Assembly (NCBI GenBank): GCA_021793835.1
Contig: JAJYRZ010000003.1
Coordinates: forward strand, 1-38,607
Length of the DNA stretch: 38,607 nt
Direction of reading: 5' to 3'
Origin: Actinomycetes bacterium
GTDB taxonomy: Bacteria > Actinomycetota > Actinomycetes > Mycobacteriales > Mycobacteriaceae
The position numbers and the translations under genes are program-made. Below the pieces are notes generated by a model. It was not told the DNA's origin, did no database searches, and was given only the letters and a program-made list of their open reading frames with translations. Shown here piece by piece: positions 30,918-37,732 of this stretch; positions within the stretch are counted from its first letter, which is position 1; every line of letters starts with the position of its first letter.

Positions 30918-31652
30918 ATGACCGATCCGGGCGCGGAGACCGCCGCGCAGTCCTTCGACATCCTGGGCGAGACGGTGACCCTGCCGGTGCGGGTGCGCGA
31001 CGCGACGATCCACACGGCGATGTTCGCGGTGCCCGCGCGCAAGGCCCAGCAGCTCGCGGACCCGTCCGGGCTGACGGTCGCACCGATCGCCCCCGGTCGC
31101 ACGCTGTGCGCCTTGATGTTCATCGACTACCTCGACGGGGATCTGAAGACCTACCGCGAATACGGTGTCGGCTTCGCGGTACGCGGGGCGGGCGGGCCGG
31201 GCGCCTCCCGGGTGGGGGCGCTGGTGCACCGGCTGCCGGTCACCGAGGAGTTCACCTTGGAGGCGGGCCGGAAGATCTGGGGCTTTCCGAAGGTGATGAG
31301 CGATATCGCCCTGTCGAAGGAGTCGGGCGCGGCGCGCGGGGTGCTGCGGATCGGCGGTGATCTGGTGGCCGATCTGCGCATCGCCCGCGGACTGCCCGTC
31401 CCCGGCGGCGGGCCCACCGCCGCGGTCGACGTCTACACCCACTTCAAGGGCACTACCCGGCGGATCCCGTGGTCGCTGCGGCCGGGGGCCACTCGCAGCC
31501 GGCCGGGCGGGGCGCACCTGCTGCTCGGCCCACACCCGTGGGGTGAAGAGCTGCGCGGACTGGGTCTGCCGCGGCCCGCCCTGGTCTCGACCTCGATGAC
31601 CGGGGTGCGGATGGAGTTCGGCGCGGCGATCGAGGTGGGCTTGGCACGGTGA
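30918..31652 (+). CDS. Acetoacetate decarboxylase-family protein
   Basis: Protein of 244 residues from ATG 30918, preceded by AAGGGAGAGAGG. It has the ADC-fold pattern: TAMFAVPARKAQQLA, LCALMFIDYLDGDLKTYREYGVGFAV, and FTLEAGRKIWGFPKVMSDIAL. The Lys of GFPK is at the place of the Schiff-base lysine of acetoacetate decarboxylase (GYPK). The second lysine of the Clostridium enzyme (KK) is replaced by Val, which should alter its pKa tuning. So another Schiff-base reaction is possible, as in ADC-like aldolase/dehydratase enzymes. No metabolic neighbours help to identify the substrate. Confidence 0.8.
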   Translation: MTDPGAETAAQSFDILGETVTLPVRVRDATIHTAMFAVPARKAQQLADPSGLTVAPIAPGRTLCALMFIDYLDGDLKTYREYGVGFAVRGAGGPGASRVGALVHRLPVTEEFTLEAGRKIWGFPKVMSDIALSKESGAARGVLRIGGDLVADLRIARGLPVPGGGPTAAVDVYTHFKGTTRRIPWSLRPGATRSRPGGAHLLLGPHPWGEELRGLGLPRPALVSTSMTGVRMEFGAAIEVGLAR

Positions 31653-31673
31653 TCGGCGTCTTGGCGGAAATCC

Positions 31674-31702
31674 TTGCTCCGCAGACCCGGCCACCTTAAT
31701 AT
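31674..31702 (+). promoter_or_regulatory. Promoter of mscL
   Basis: TTGCTC (31674-31679), 17 bases, TAATAT (31697-31702). The -10 is one base from consensus. Transcription would start near 31709, about 40 bases before the mscL ATG. Confidence 0.6.
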
Positions 31703-31749
31703 CCGACAAGCAGATTTTTCAGATGACATCCGTCCCGGGAGGACCGCAG

Positions 31750-32169
31750 ATGCTCAAGGGCTTCAAGAACTTCATGATGCAGGGCCAGGTCGTCGTCGTG
31801 GCGGTCGGCCTGGTCGTGGCCACCGCCTTCAGCGGCCTGGTCGAATCGTTCACCGACAGCGTGATCAACCCGCTGGTCGCCGCCGCCGGCGGCCCCGACG
31901 ACCTCGGCCTGGGCTGGCTGATCCGCGAGGGCAACAACGAGACCTTCGTCGACATCGGCGGATTCATCTCCGGGATCGTCTACTTCGTCATCTTCATGGC
32001 GGTGATCTACTTCGCCATCGTCGTGCCCTACCGCGCCTACCAGGCCCGCCGCGGCAACGAGGTCTTCGGCGATCCGGCGCCGACCAAGACCTGCCCGGCC
32101 TGCCTGTCGGACGATCTGCCGGTGGGCGCGAGCAAGTGCAAGTACTGCGCCACCGAGCTCACCGCCTGA
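31750..32169 (+). CDS. mscL: Large-conductance mechanosensitive channel with zinc-ribbon tail
   Basis: Protein of 139 residues from ATG 31750; GGGAGGA at 31737-31743 favours it over the GTG 27 bases upstream. The N-terminus is MLKGFKNFMMQGQVVVVAVGLVVATAFSGLVESF (amphipathic helix and first membrane helix, pore-lining Gly/Ala/Val). A periplasmic loop with GNNETFVDIGGF and the second membrane helix IVYFVIFMAVIYFAIVVPYRAY follow. Instead of the usual short helical bundle, the C-terminus has TKTCPACLSDDL...SKCKYCATEL, two CxxC pairs forming a zinc-ribbon-like knuckle. MscL releases solutes on osmotic downshock. Cys-containing tails of this kind occur in some other MscL proteins. Followed by a strong terminator. 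Confidence 0.95.
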   Translation: MLKGFKNFMMQGQVVVVAVGLVVATAFSGLVESFTDSVINPLVAAAGGPDDLGLGWLIREGNNETFVDIGGFISGIVYFVIFMAVIYFAIVVPYRAYQARRGNEVFGDPAPTKTCPACLSDDLPVGASKCKYCATELTA

Positions 32170-32223
32170 TCTGCGTAGCGCAGTCCGGCGGATGAGCGCC
32201 GGGTGAGGTCGGCGGACGACCGA

Positions 32224-32264
32224 CGAGCCGGGCCGCATCCTGGCAAAGGGTGCGGCCCGGCTCG
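32224..32264 (+). terminator. Rho-independent terminator of mscL
   Basis: Perfect 14-bp stem CGAGCCGGGCCGCA/TGCGGCCCGGCTCG with a 13-base loop, followed on the plus strand by TTTCTC. It is 55 bases after the mscL stop. Confidence 0.9.
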
Positions 32265-32328
32265 TTTCTCATAATCGTCGGACGGGCGCGGTGCCGCGGC
32301 TGCGCGGGGCGACCGCGCCCGGAGGCGG

Positions 32329-32535
32329 TCAGCCCAGGGGAGCGTCCACCCGCGGCGGGGCGTCGGCAGGCGGGGGATAGGTGCCGCGCCGGCGGGTGAT
32401 CACCGCGGCCGCGGTGGTGGCGGCCCCGGCCACGCCGAGCACGATCGCGCCGGTCACGGCCAGCGCGGTACGCGTCCGGCAGTGCAGTTGCTCTCGGGCG
32501 TTCGAGCTGGCCCGCCGCTGCTTTCCTCTGCTCAT
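32329..32535 (-). CDS. Small single-pass membrane protein, hypothetical
   Basis: 68 residues from ATG 32535; the longer frame in the track reads antisense through ppiA and is not credible. A basic N-terminus ([16 protein letters not shown]) precedes one hydrophobic helix, [24 protein letters not shown] Pro-rich tail [21 protein letters not shown] follows. It is divergent from ppiA. No known family recognised; the ribosome binding site is weak. Confidence 0.5.
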   Translation of the reverse strand: MSRGKQRRASSNAREQLHCRTRTALAVTGAIVLGVAGAATTAAAVITRRRGTYPPPADAPPRVDAPLG

Positions 32536-32640
32536 GACCGCAAGCTTGCCTGGCCCGCCGGGGCGGGGCAACGCCGCACCGCACGACGGGCGGACCCGAA
32601 CCGGGCGTCGGGGCGGACGCGGCGGGCCACAAGTGGCACG

Positions 32641-33183
32641 ATGGGCGTCGTGACTGCATCGATTAAGACCGCGACTGCGACCCTGCACACCAACCGCGGC
32701 GACATCAAGATCTCCCTGTTCGGCAACCACGCCCCGAAGACCGTGGCCAACTTCGTCGGCCTGGCCGACGGCTCGAAGGAGTACAAGACGCAGAACGCGG
32801 CCGGCAAGGACTCCGGACCGTTCTACGACGGCGCGATCTTCCACCGCGTCATCGACGGGTTCATGATCCAGGGCGGCGACCCGACCGGCACCGGTCGTGG
32901 CGGCCCGGGCTACCAGTTCGAGGACGAGTTCCACCCGGAGCTGACCTTCGACCGCCCGTACCTGCTGGCCATGGCCAACGCGGGCCCGGGCACCAACGGT
33001 TCGCAGTTCTTCATCACCACCGGTGCGACCCCGCACCTGAACATGCGCCACACCATCTTCGGTGAGGTCGACGGCGACGCCTCGCGTGCCGTGGTGGACG
33101 CGATCGGCACCACCGCCACCGACCGGATGGACCGTCCGACCGAGGACGTGGTGATCGAGTCGATCACCATCGCGCAGGACTGA
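32641..33183 (+). CDS. ppiA: Peptidyl-prolyl cis-trans isomerase, cyclophilin type
   Basis: 180 residues from ATG 32641; GTG 32650 would give 177. Cyclophilin core: [31 protein letters not shown], the active-site block [31 protein letters not shown] (Arg of FHRV, Gln/Gly of QGGD), and [25 protein letters not shown] (with QFFIT). No signal peptide, so it is the cytoplasmic PpiA (Rv0009 type). The rhomboid gene begins one base after its stop, implying coupling. Confidence 0.96.
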   Translation: MGVVTASIKTATATLHTNRGDIKISLFGNHAPKTVANFVGLADGSKEYKTQNAAGKDSGPFYDGAIFHRVIDGFMIQGGDPTGTGRGGPGYQFEDEFHPELTFDRPYLLAMANAGPGTNGSQFFITTGATPHLNMRHTIFGEVDGDASRAVVDAIGTTATDRMDRPTEDVVIESITIAQD

Positions 33184-33184
33184 C

Positions 33185-34141
33185 GTGACGGCACCCGGCT
33201 GGGGTGGGCACCAAGACCGGCCGGCCCCGCCGGGGTGCCACCGTCATCCCGATCGTCCCACCGGCCTGTCGTGCGCCCGGTGCGGACGACCCGCCTGCCC
33301 CGAATGTCTGAGCGAGGCGCCGGTGGGTTTCCACTGCGTGGACTGTGTGGCCGCCGACCGGCGCGCCCAGGCCGCCCATGCCCCGGCCGCGGGGACCGCC
33401 GCGGCCGGTACCGGGCTCTTCCGCCCGGTGATCACCTATGTGCTGATCGCACTGAACGTGCTGATCTACCTGATCACCGTGGTCCAGTCCGGCGACCTGA
33501 TGAACAACCAGGTCGGCTCCTCGCTGTTCAACGACTGGTCGCTGATCCCGGGCCTGGTGGCCGACGGCGAGTACTTCCGCCTGCTGGGCAGCGGCTTCCT
33601 GCACTTCGGACCGATCCACCTGCTGGCCAACATGTATGCGCTCTACGTGGTGGGCGGGCTGTGTGAACAGGCGCTCGGCCGCTGGCGTTATCTGGCGATC
33701 TACCTGCTGTCGCTGCTGGGCGGCGCGGCCGCGGTGATGTACGGGGCGTGGAATGCGCAGACCGCCGGCGCCTCGGGCGCGGTGTTCGGCCTGTTCGGCG
33801 CCGTGCTGATCCTGCTGGTGCGTAACAAGCGCAGCCCGGCGATGATCGGCACCGTCATCGTGCTCAACGTGGTCATCTCGCTGACCGTCCCGGGGATCTC
33901 CCTGGCCGGTCACCTGGGCGGGCTGGTCGCCGGCACCGTGGCCACCGCGGCGGTCGCCTACGCCCCGGAGATCCTGCGCACGGTCGGGGTGCGTCCCGGC
34001 TCGCCGGCGCTGTTCAACCGGTTCGGTATCGGGGTGCTGGTGGTGATCGGCGCGGCCGAGCTGACGATGCTCGCCGTGCAGATCGCCCAGATGCGCGCGG
34101 ACATCGCGCCGTTGACCTACTCGCAGATTCTCATTTTCTAG
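33185..34141 (+). CDS. Rhomboid-family intramembrane serine protease with N-terminal zinc finger
   Basis: 318 residues from GTG 33185, two bases after the ppiA stop. The N-terminal CHRHPDRPTGLSCARCGRPACPECL...FHCVDC is a B-box-like zinc-binding cluster. The rhomboid core has LLGSGFLHFGPIHLLANMYALYVVGG, the catalytic serine in AGASGAVFGLFG, and the histidine in SLAGHLGGLVAG. About seven membrane segments are present, the last near VLVVIGAAELTMLAVQIAQM. It cleaves membrane proteins within the bilayer; substrates are unknown. The stop codon overlaps that of the convergent PH-domain gene in CTAG. Confidence 0.93.
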   Translation: MTAPGWGGHQDRPAPPGCHRHPDRPTGLSCARCGRPACPECLSEAPVGFHCVDCVAADRRAQAAHAPAAGTAAAGTGLFRPVITYVLIALNVLIYLITVVQSGDLMNNQVGSSLFNDWSLIPGLVADGEYFRLLGSGFLHFGPIHLLANMYALYVVGGLCEQALGRWRYLAIYLLSLLGGAAAVMYGAWNAQTAGASGAVFGLFGAVLILLVRNKRSPAMIGTVIVLNVVISLTVPGISLAGHLGGLVAGTVATAAVAYAPEILRTVGVRPGSPALFNRFGIGVLVVIGAAELTMLAVQIAQMRADIAPLTYSQILIF

Positions 34142-34584
34142 GTCATTCCCGCCTCGTCCAACGTGGCTAGCACCGCGTCGGGCGAGGCGCCCAGATCCCA
34201 GCGGGTGAGCATCAGCAGCCGCTCCTCGGGCTCGCGCACGTCGATCTCCAGGATCGGCACGCGTCGGCCCAGCCGCGGATAGCGCACCACGCGGAGCCGG
34301 TGCAGCTGTACGGGGGTGATCTCATGGCGCGCGGTGAGCGTGCGCACCGTGATCTGCGGTGCCGGCCCGGTGGTGTCGAGCACCAGGCGCGGGCGCACCA
34401 CGGCCCAGTTGACCGCCACGGCGGCGAGCAGCACCGCCGCGATCGACAGCAGCAGGGTGCCGGCGGCGTCGCGGCCCACGGTCCAGGCCGCGATTGCGAA
34501 CAGCACCGCCCCGCCGCCGGCGGCGAAGACCCCCGGCACCGGCGGCGCCCACTGTCGCCGGGCGCGGTCACCGTCTGCAGACAC
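34138..34584 (-). CDS. PH-domain membrane protein (Rv0010c type)
   Basis: 148 residues from GTG 34584, chosen because GGAGGACGAGG lies upstream inside the longer frame; ATG 34608 would add eight residues. Two hydrophobic segments (VFAAGGGAVLFAIAAWTVG and LLLSIAAVLLAAVAVNWAVV) precede a small beta-rich domain (RLVLDTTGPAPQITVRTLTARHEITP...VPILEIDV...LLMLTRWDLG). It resembles the bacterial PH/DUF2581-like proteins that follow crgA on the opposite side of ppiA in mycobacteria. Function unknown. A triple DnaA-box cluster lies directly upstream. Confidence 0.8.
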   Translation of the reverse strand: MSADGDRARRQWAPPVPGVFAAGGGAVLFAIAAWTVGRDAAGTLLLSIAAVLLAAVAVNWAVVRPRLVLDTTGPAPQITVRTLTARHEITPVQLHRLRVVRYPRLGRRVPILEIDVREPEERLLMLTRWDLGASPDAVLATLDEAGMT

Positions 34585-34631
34585 TGCGCACCTCGTCCTC
34601 CGGCGCATCGCCGATCGGTGTGGAAATCGAG

Positions 34632-34663
34632 TTATCCACAGGGGTTGTCCACACTGTGGATGA
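34632..34663. promoter_or_regulatory. Triple DnaA-box cluster upstream of the PH-domain gene
   Basis: TTATCCACA (34632-34640, perfect), TTGTCCACA (34645-34653, perfect) and TGTGGATGA (34655-34663, one mismatch) within 32 bases, between crgA and the PH-domain gene, about 19.5 kb from oriC. Confidence 0.8.
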
Positions 34664-34725
34664 ATGACATATTTGTGATTCCGCAGGTCACAGCGCTATC
34701 GGCTGTGCCGGCGCGGGCTGACGGG

Positions 34726-35004
34726 TCAGCGCCATCCCATGGTCATGAACAGCCCCACCATGATCAGGCCCATGCCGATCAGATAGTTCCAGCCGCCGAG
34801 CTCGTTCATCCAGCCCAGGGCGCCCGGGGCGGTGTCGGCCAGGTACATCAGCACCATCCACAGGACGCCCAGCACCATCAGGCCGAGCATGATCGTGACG
34901 TACAGCGGGCTCGACGGCCCGCCGGAGACCTTCACCGGGGTGCGGTTGTCGGGGGCGGACGCGGCCGCGGACGTCTTCTTCTTGCGGGACCTGGACTTGG
35001 GCAT
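34726..35004 (-). CDS. crgA: Cell division protein CrgA
   Basis: 92 residues. A basic N-terminus (MPKSRSRKKK) is followed by PVKVSGGPSSPLYVTIMLGLMVLGVLWMVLMYLA (membrane helix 1), then LGWMNELGGWNYLIGMGLIMVGLFMTMGWR (conserved GWNYLIG and membrane helix 2). This is the full CrgA signature. CrgA is an actinobacterial septal protein that recruits FtsI, FtsQ and CwsA in mycobacteria and coordinates septation with growth in Streptomyces. It is divergent from the DUF881 gene. AAGGTCC lies near its start. Intact. Confidence 0.96.
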   Translation of the reverse strand: MPKSRSRKKKTSAAASAPDNRTPVKVSGGPSSPLYVTIMLGLMVLGVLWMVLMYLADTAPGALGWMNELGGWNYLIGMGLIMVGLFMTMGWR

Positions 35005-35173
35005 GAGCGGACCTTCCCTGTGCTGTGCGGAGAGCTCGGCCGCGGCCGCCTGCGGCTGGGCCGATGCTGCTGATCACACGCTAACCTAGCCGGGCCGACC
35101 CGCACAGCCGCCCCGCGCGGGGACGGCCCCGATCTTCCGGGCGTGCCGGGGCGAGACGGCGGGAGGGGGAACG

Positions 35174-35920
35174 ATGGCACCGGACACCGAGCGTCGCCGC
35201 CCGCGGCTGCGCTGGTCACTGGCCGTGCCGCTGGTGACCCTGGTGATGGGGTTGCTGCTGGCGATGACCTACGCCAGCTCGCAGGGCCGGGAGCTGCGCA
35301 CCAGCGACTCGGCGCGCCTGTCGGACCTGGTGCGCGACGCCCAGCGGGGGGTGGAGAACGCGCAGGAACGCTTCGACGGGCTCGAGGCGACGATCGCCGA
35401 CCGGCAGAGCGCCCTGGCCGACTCCGACGAGGGGCTCGCCATGATGTTGACCATGATCGATGCGGAGGGGATATCCACCCGCACGCCGGTCTCCGGGCCG
35501 GGGGTCTCGGTGACGCTCACCGATGCGCTGCGCGACCGGGAGGGATCGTTCCCCGACGAGGCGCGGCCGGACGACCTGGTGGTGCACCAGCAGGACGTGC
35601 AGTCGGTGCTCAACGCACTGTGGGCCGGCGGGGCCGAGGCGGTCCAGATCCAGGACCAGCGGGTCGAACCCACCACGGCGCCGCTGTGCATCGGCAACAC
35701 TCTGCTGCTGGGCGGACGGACCTACAGCCCGCCCTATGTGATCACCGCGGTCGGGCCGCCCGAGGAGCTGCATGCAGCGCTGGACGCCGAACCGGGGGTG
35801 ACCCTGTATCGCCAGTACGCCGCCCGCTACGGGCTCGGCTACACCGTGGCCACCGGCGAGATGGACATCGCCGCAGCGGACGGTCTGCCCGGCCTGCAGT
35901 TCGCCCGCCCGGCCGAGTAG
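35174..35920 (+). CDS. DUF881 family protein (Rv0012 type)
   Basis: 248 residues from ATG 35174, preceded by GGGAGGGGG. An N-terminal membrane anchor (WSLAVPLVTLVMGLLLAMTYASS) is followed by a coiled-coil-like stretch (LSDLVRDAQRGVENAQERFDGLEATIADRQSAL). The DUF881 domain is next: VSGPGVSVTLTDALRD, VHQQDVQSVLNALWAGGAEAVQIQDQRV, CIGNTLLLGGRTYSPPYVITAVGPPEEL. Most of the protein should be extracytoplasmic. DUF881 proteins are typical of Gram-positives near division genes; in actinobacteria it lies between crgA and pknB. Function not established. An IS lies 66 bases downstream, and no trpG-like gene follows. Confidence 0.92.
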   Translation: MAPDTERRRPRLRWSLAVPLVTLVMGLLLAMTYASSQGRELRTSDSARLSDLVRDAQRGVENAQERFDGLEATIADRQSALADSDEGLAMMLTMIDAEGISTRTPVSGPGVSVTLTDALRDREGSFPDEARPDDLVVHQQDVQSVLNALWAGGAEAVQIQDQRVEPTTAPLCIGNTLLLGGRTYSPPYVITAVGPPEELHAALDAEPGVTLYRQYAARYGLGYTVATGEMDIAAADGLPGLQFARPAE

Positions 35921-35959
35921 CCGTCCCACCCCACGTCCGCGCAGGCAGGCCACGGCCGC

Positions 35960-35986
35960 GGCCGACCAGTCCGGGCGGTCCGGTCA
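35960..35986. repeat. Left 27-bp direct repeat (target duplication) of the IS
   Basis: Begins GGCCGACCAGTCC and ends GGTCCGGTCA. Identical to 37706-37732. Flanks the insertion sequence. Confidence 0.92.
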
Positions 35987-35988
35987 AC

Positions 35989-36005
35989 CCCTGAGTTGCA
36001 CAGGT
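35989..36005. repeat. Left terminal inverted repeat of the IS
   Basis: CCCTGAGTTGCACAGGT, the exact complement of the right end. Confidence 0.93.
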
Positions 36006-37640
36006 TTAGTGCCCCGCCGCTGATAGTCCGATCTTGGTGACGATGTCGGCGGCTTTCGGGGTGAGCGGGTCGGTGGCGGTGTGTGGGTGGCCACCGATAG
36101 TGAGCGTGATTTCCTGGAGCGGCCGGAGGGCCTGAACGATGCTGCGGATCGATGTTCCGGTGTGGTCTTGCAGGTAGCGAGATACGGCCAGAGCTGCGAA
36201 GACGATGGTCAGGTGGGCTTCGATCGAGTCGTGCTGCCGGTGGTAGATCGGCCGGGCGGCAAGGTCGGTCTTCGACATCCGGAACGACTGCTCAACCCGC
36301 CAGAGCGCGTGGTAGTGCTCGATCACCTCGGTCCCGGACATGATGTTCGCGGGCAGGTTTGTCACGTAGCCCTTCAGGCCGATCAGGTCGCGGGCGCGCT
36401 GCACGAGTGCTTCATCGACCTGGCGGGCGGCGCCTTTGGTGGTGACGAACCGGGCGCTGCGCGCTGATTGGCGGCCTTCGACGATCGCCTGGGCGCGTTC
36501 GACCTGCGCATCGAGGGTGCGGGTGTCGCGCAGAGACCGTTTCCGGCTGTATTGCCAAACCGCGCGCCACGACGATGAATCTCGTGGATCCCAGACCGGT
36601 TCGGCTCGCTTAAGCACATCGTTGACCTGCGTATTGCCGTGAACCGGGGTGACCGTGTCGATGATCTGCCCGTCGGTGAAGTGGTTACCGTGCCACCGGA
36701 AATGCGACGCTAAATCCTTCGGCGCCTTCGTCACCTTCGAACCGACGATGAACTTCAGCCCCGCCTCATCGAGCGCGGTCAGGTTCGCGGCCGACAGCAT
36801 GCCGGCATCGGCGGCGATGACCAGCTCGGTGCCCTCGATCCCGTGGCGGGCCGCGAACTGCTTCACGATCGGGATGATCGTCCGGGTCTCGGCATGGTTG
36901 CCCTCGAAACACCCGACTTCCAGTGGAAATCCATTCCGGTCGACGAGCAGTCCGACAACGATCTGCGGATCGACGCGGCGTTCTTTCGAGTATCCGACCT
37001 TGCGCAGTTGGTCTTCCTTCTCGGCCTCGAAATACAGGGTCGTCACGTCGTAGAGCACCAGTGACAGCCCGCCGGTCTCGGCGGCGTAGTCGAAGCATCG
37101 GTAGGCGATCTGATCGCGGTATTCGCGGCCGACGCAGCGGCGAAGAGCCGCGGTGAAGGTGTTGCGGTGCGCGGCATCGACGCCGAGTTCGCGCAGCACG
37201 CGCACCGAGTCGGCCTTCGAGGTCGGCTCGACGATCCGGGCCAGCACGAGCTGGAAGAACGCCTCGTCATCGATCTGGTCGAACCCGAGCCTGGACCACG
37301 CTGCCTCGATCACGTCGATCAGCCACCGCGACCGTTTCCCAGTGATCACCGAACCACCCACTGCAGTGCTGCTACCTGCAGGAACACGGTCAGGCGGTGT
37401 GACCTCGGGAAGGTCGAAGGCGAGCTGGTCGGCGTCGAGCTTGTCGCGTGCGGCCTGGACCAGCGCAGCCAACTCGGCCTCGGTATGGGCTGATCCGAGA
37501 TGGTCGATGATCCGGTGCCGGCCAGCGATCTTCTCCGCGATCTGCACGGCCGTCGCTCCGGAACCGGTGCGCACCTTGCGGATATAAGCGGCCACACCGA
37601 CCGATCCTACCGGCTGCTTAGTGCCCCAATAACCGAACAC
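36006..37640 (-). CDS. IS1634-family-like transposase (DDE, IS4-related)
   Basis: Up to 544 residues from GTG 37640; internal starts a few codons later, just before AAYIRKVRTGSGATAVQI, are plausible. That N-terminal motif is typical of IS1634/IS1549-like transposases. The DDE core is visible as LVLYDVTTLYFEAE (first Asp), LVIAADAGMLSAANL (second Asp) and EHYHALWRVEQSFRMSKTDLAARPIYH (YREK-like block with the Glu). It is uninterrupted and ends within a few bases of the left inverted repeat. Cut-and-paste type transposition is expected. The open frame and perfect repeats suggest it is recent and possibly active. Confidence 0.93.
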   Translation of the reverse strand: MFGYWGTKQPVGSVGVAAYIRKVRTGSGATAVQIAEKIAGRHRIIDHLGSAHTEAELAALVQAARDKLDADQLAFDLPEVTPPDRVPAGSSTAVGGSVITGKRSRWLIDVIEAAWSRLGFDQIDDEAFFQLVLARIVEPTSKADSVRVLRELGVDAAHRNTFTAALRRCVGREYRDQIAYRCFDYAAETGGLSLVLYDVTTLYFEAEKEDQLRKVGYSKERRVDPQIVVGLLVDRNGFPLEVGCFEGNHAETRTIIPIVKQFAARHGIEGTELVIAADAGMLSAANLTALDEAGLKFIVGSKVTKAPKDLASHFRWHGNHFTDGQIIDTVTPVHGNTQVNDVLKRAEPVWDPRDSSSWRAVWQYSRKRSLRDTRTLDAQVERAQAIVEGRQSARSARFVTTKGAARQVDEALVQRARDLIGLKGYVTNLPANIMSGTEVIEHYHALWRVEQSFRMSKTDLAARPIYHRQHDSIEAHLTIVFAALAVSRYLQDHTGTSIRSIVQALRPLQEITLTIGGHPHTATDPLTPKAADIVTKIGLSAAGH

Positions 37641-37690
37641 ACAGCCCGTCTACCAGCGACGACACACTCCTAGGACAAGATTTCCGTCCG

Positions 37691-37707
37691 ACCTGTGCAA
37701 CTCAGGG
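37691..37707. repeat. Right terminal inverted repeat of the IS
   Basis: ACCTGTGCAACTCAGGG, the exact complement of the left end. Confidence 0.93.
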
Positions 37708-37732
37708 CCGACCAGTCCGGGCGGTCCGGTCA
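37706..37732. repeat. Right 27-bp direct repeat, including the pknB stop codon
   Basis: Identical to 35960-35986. Its last three bases (TCA) are the complement of the pknB TGA stop. Confidence 0.92.

Larger units (their letters stand above)
35987..37705 (-). mobile_element. IS1634-family-like insertion sequence, apparently complete
   Basis: About 1.72 kb with one transposase gene. Terminal inverted repeats CCCTGAGTTGCACAGGT (35989-36005) and ACCTGTGCAACTCAGGG (37691-37707) are perfect over 17 bp. It is bordered by perfect 27-bp direct repeats; two G bases are shared between the right inverted and direct repeat, and two extra bases (AC) lie at the left end, so the exact borders are uncertain by two bases. 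It is inserted between the convergent DUF881 and pknB genes without breaking either. Confidence 0.92.

Noticed and set aside
32329-33051. 240-codon minus-strand ORF opposite ppiA
   Set aside because: Its first two thirds are antisense to a well-conserved cyclophilin; only the final 68 codons from ATG 32535 look like a possible gene.
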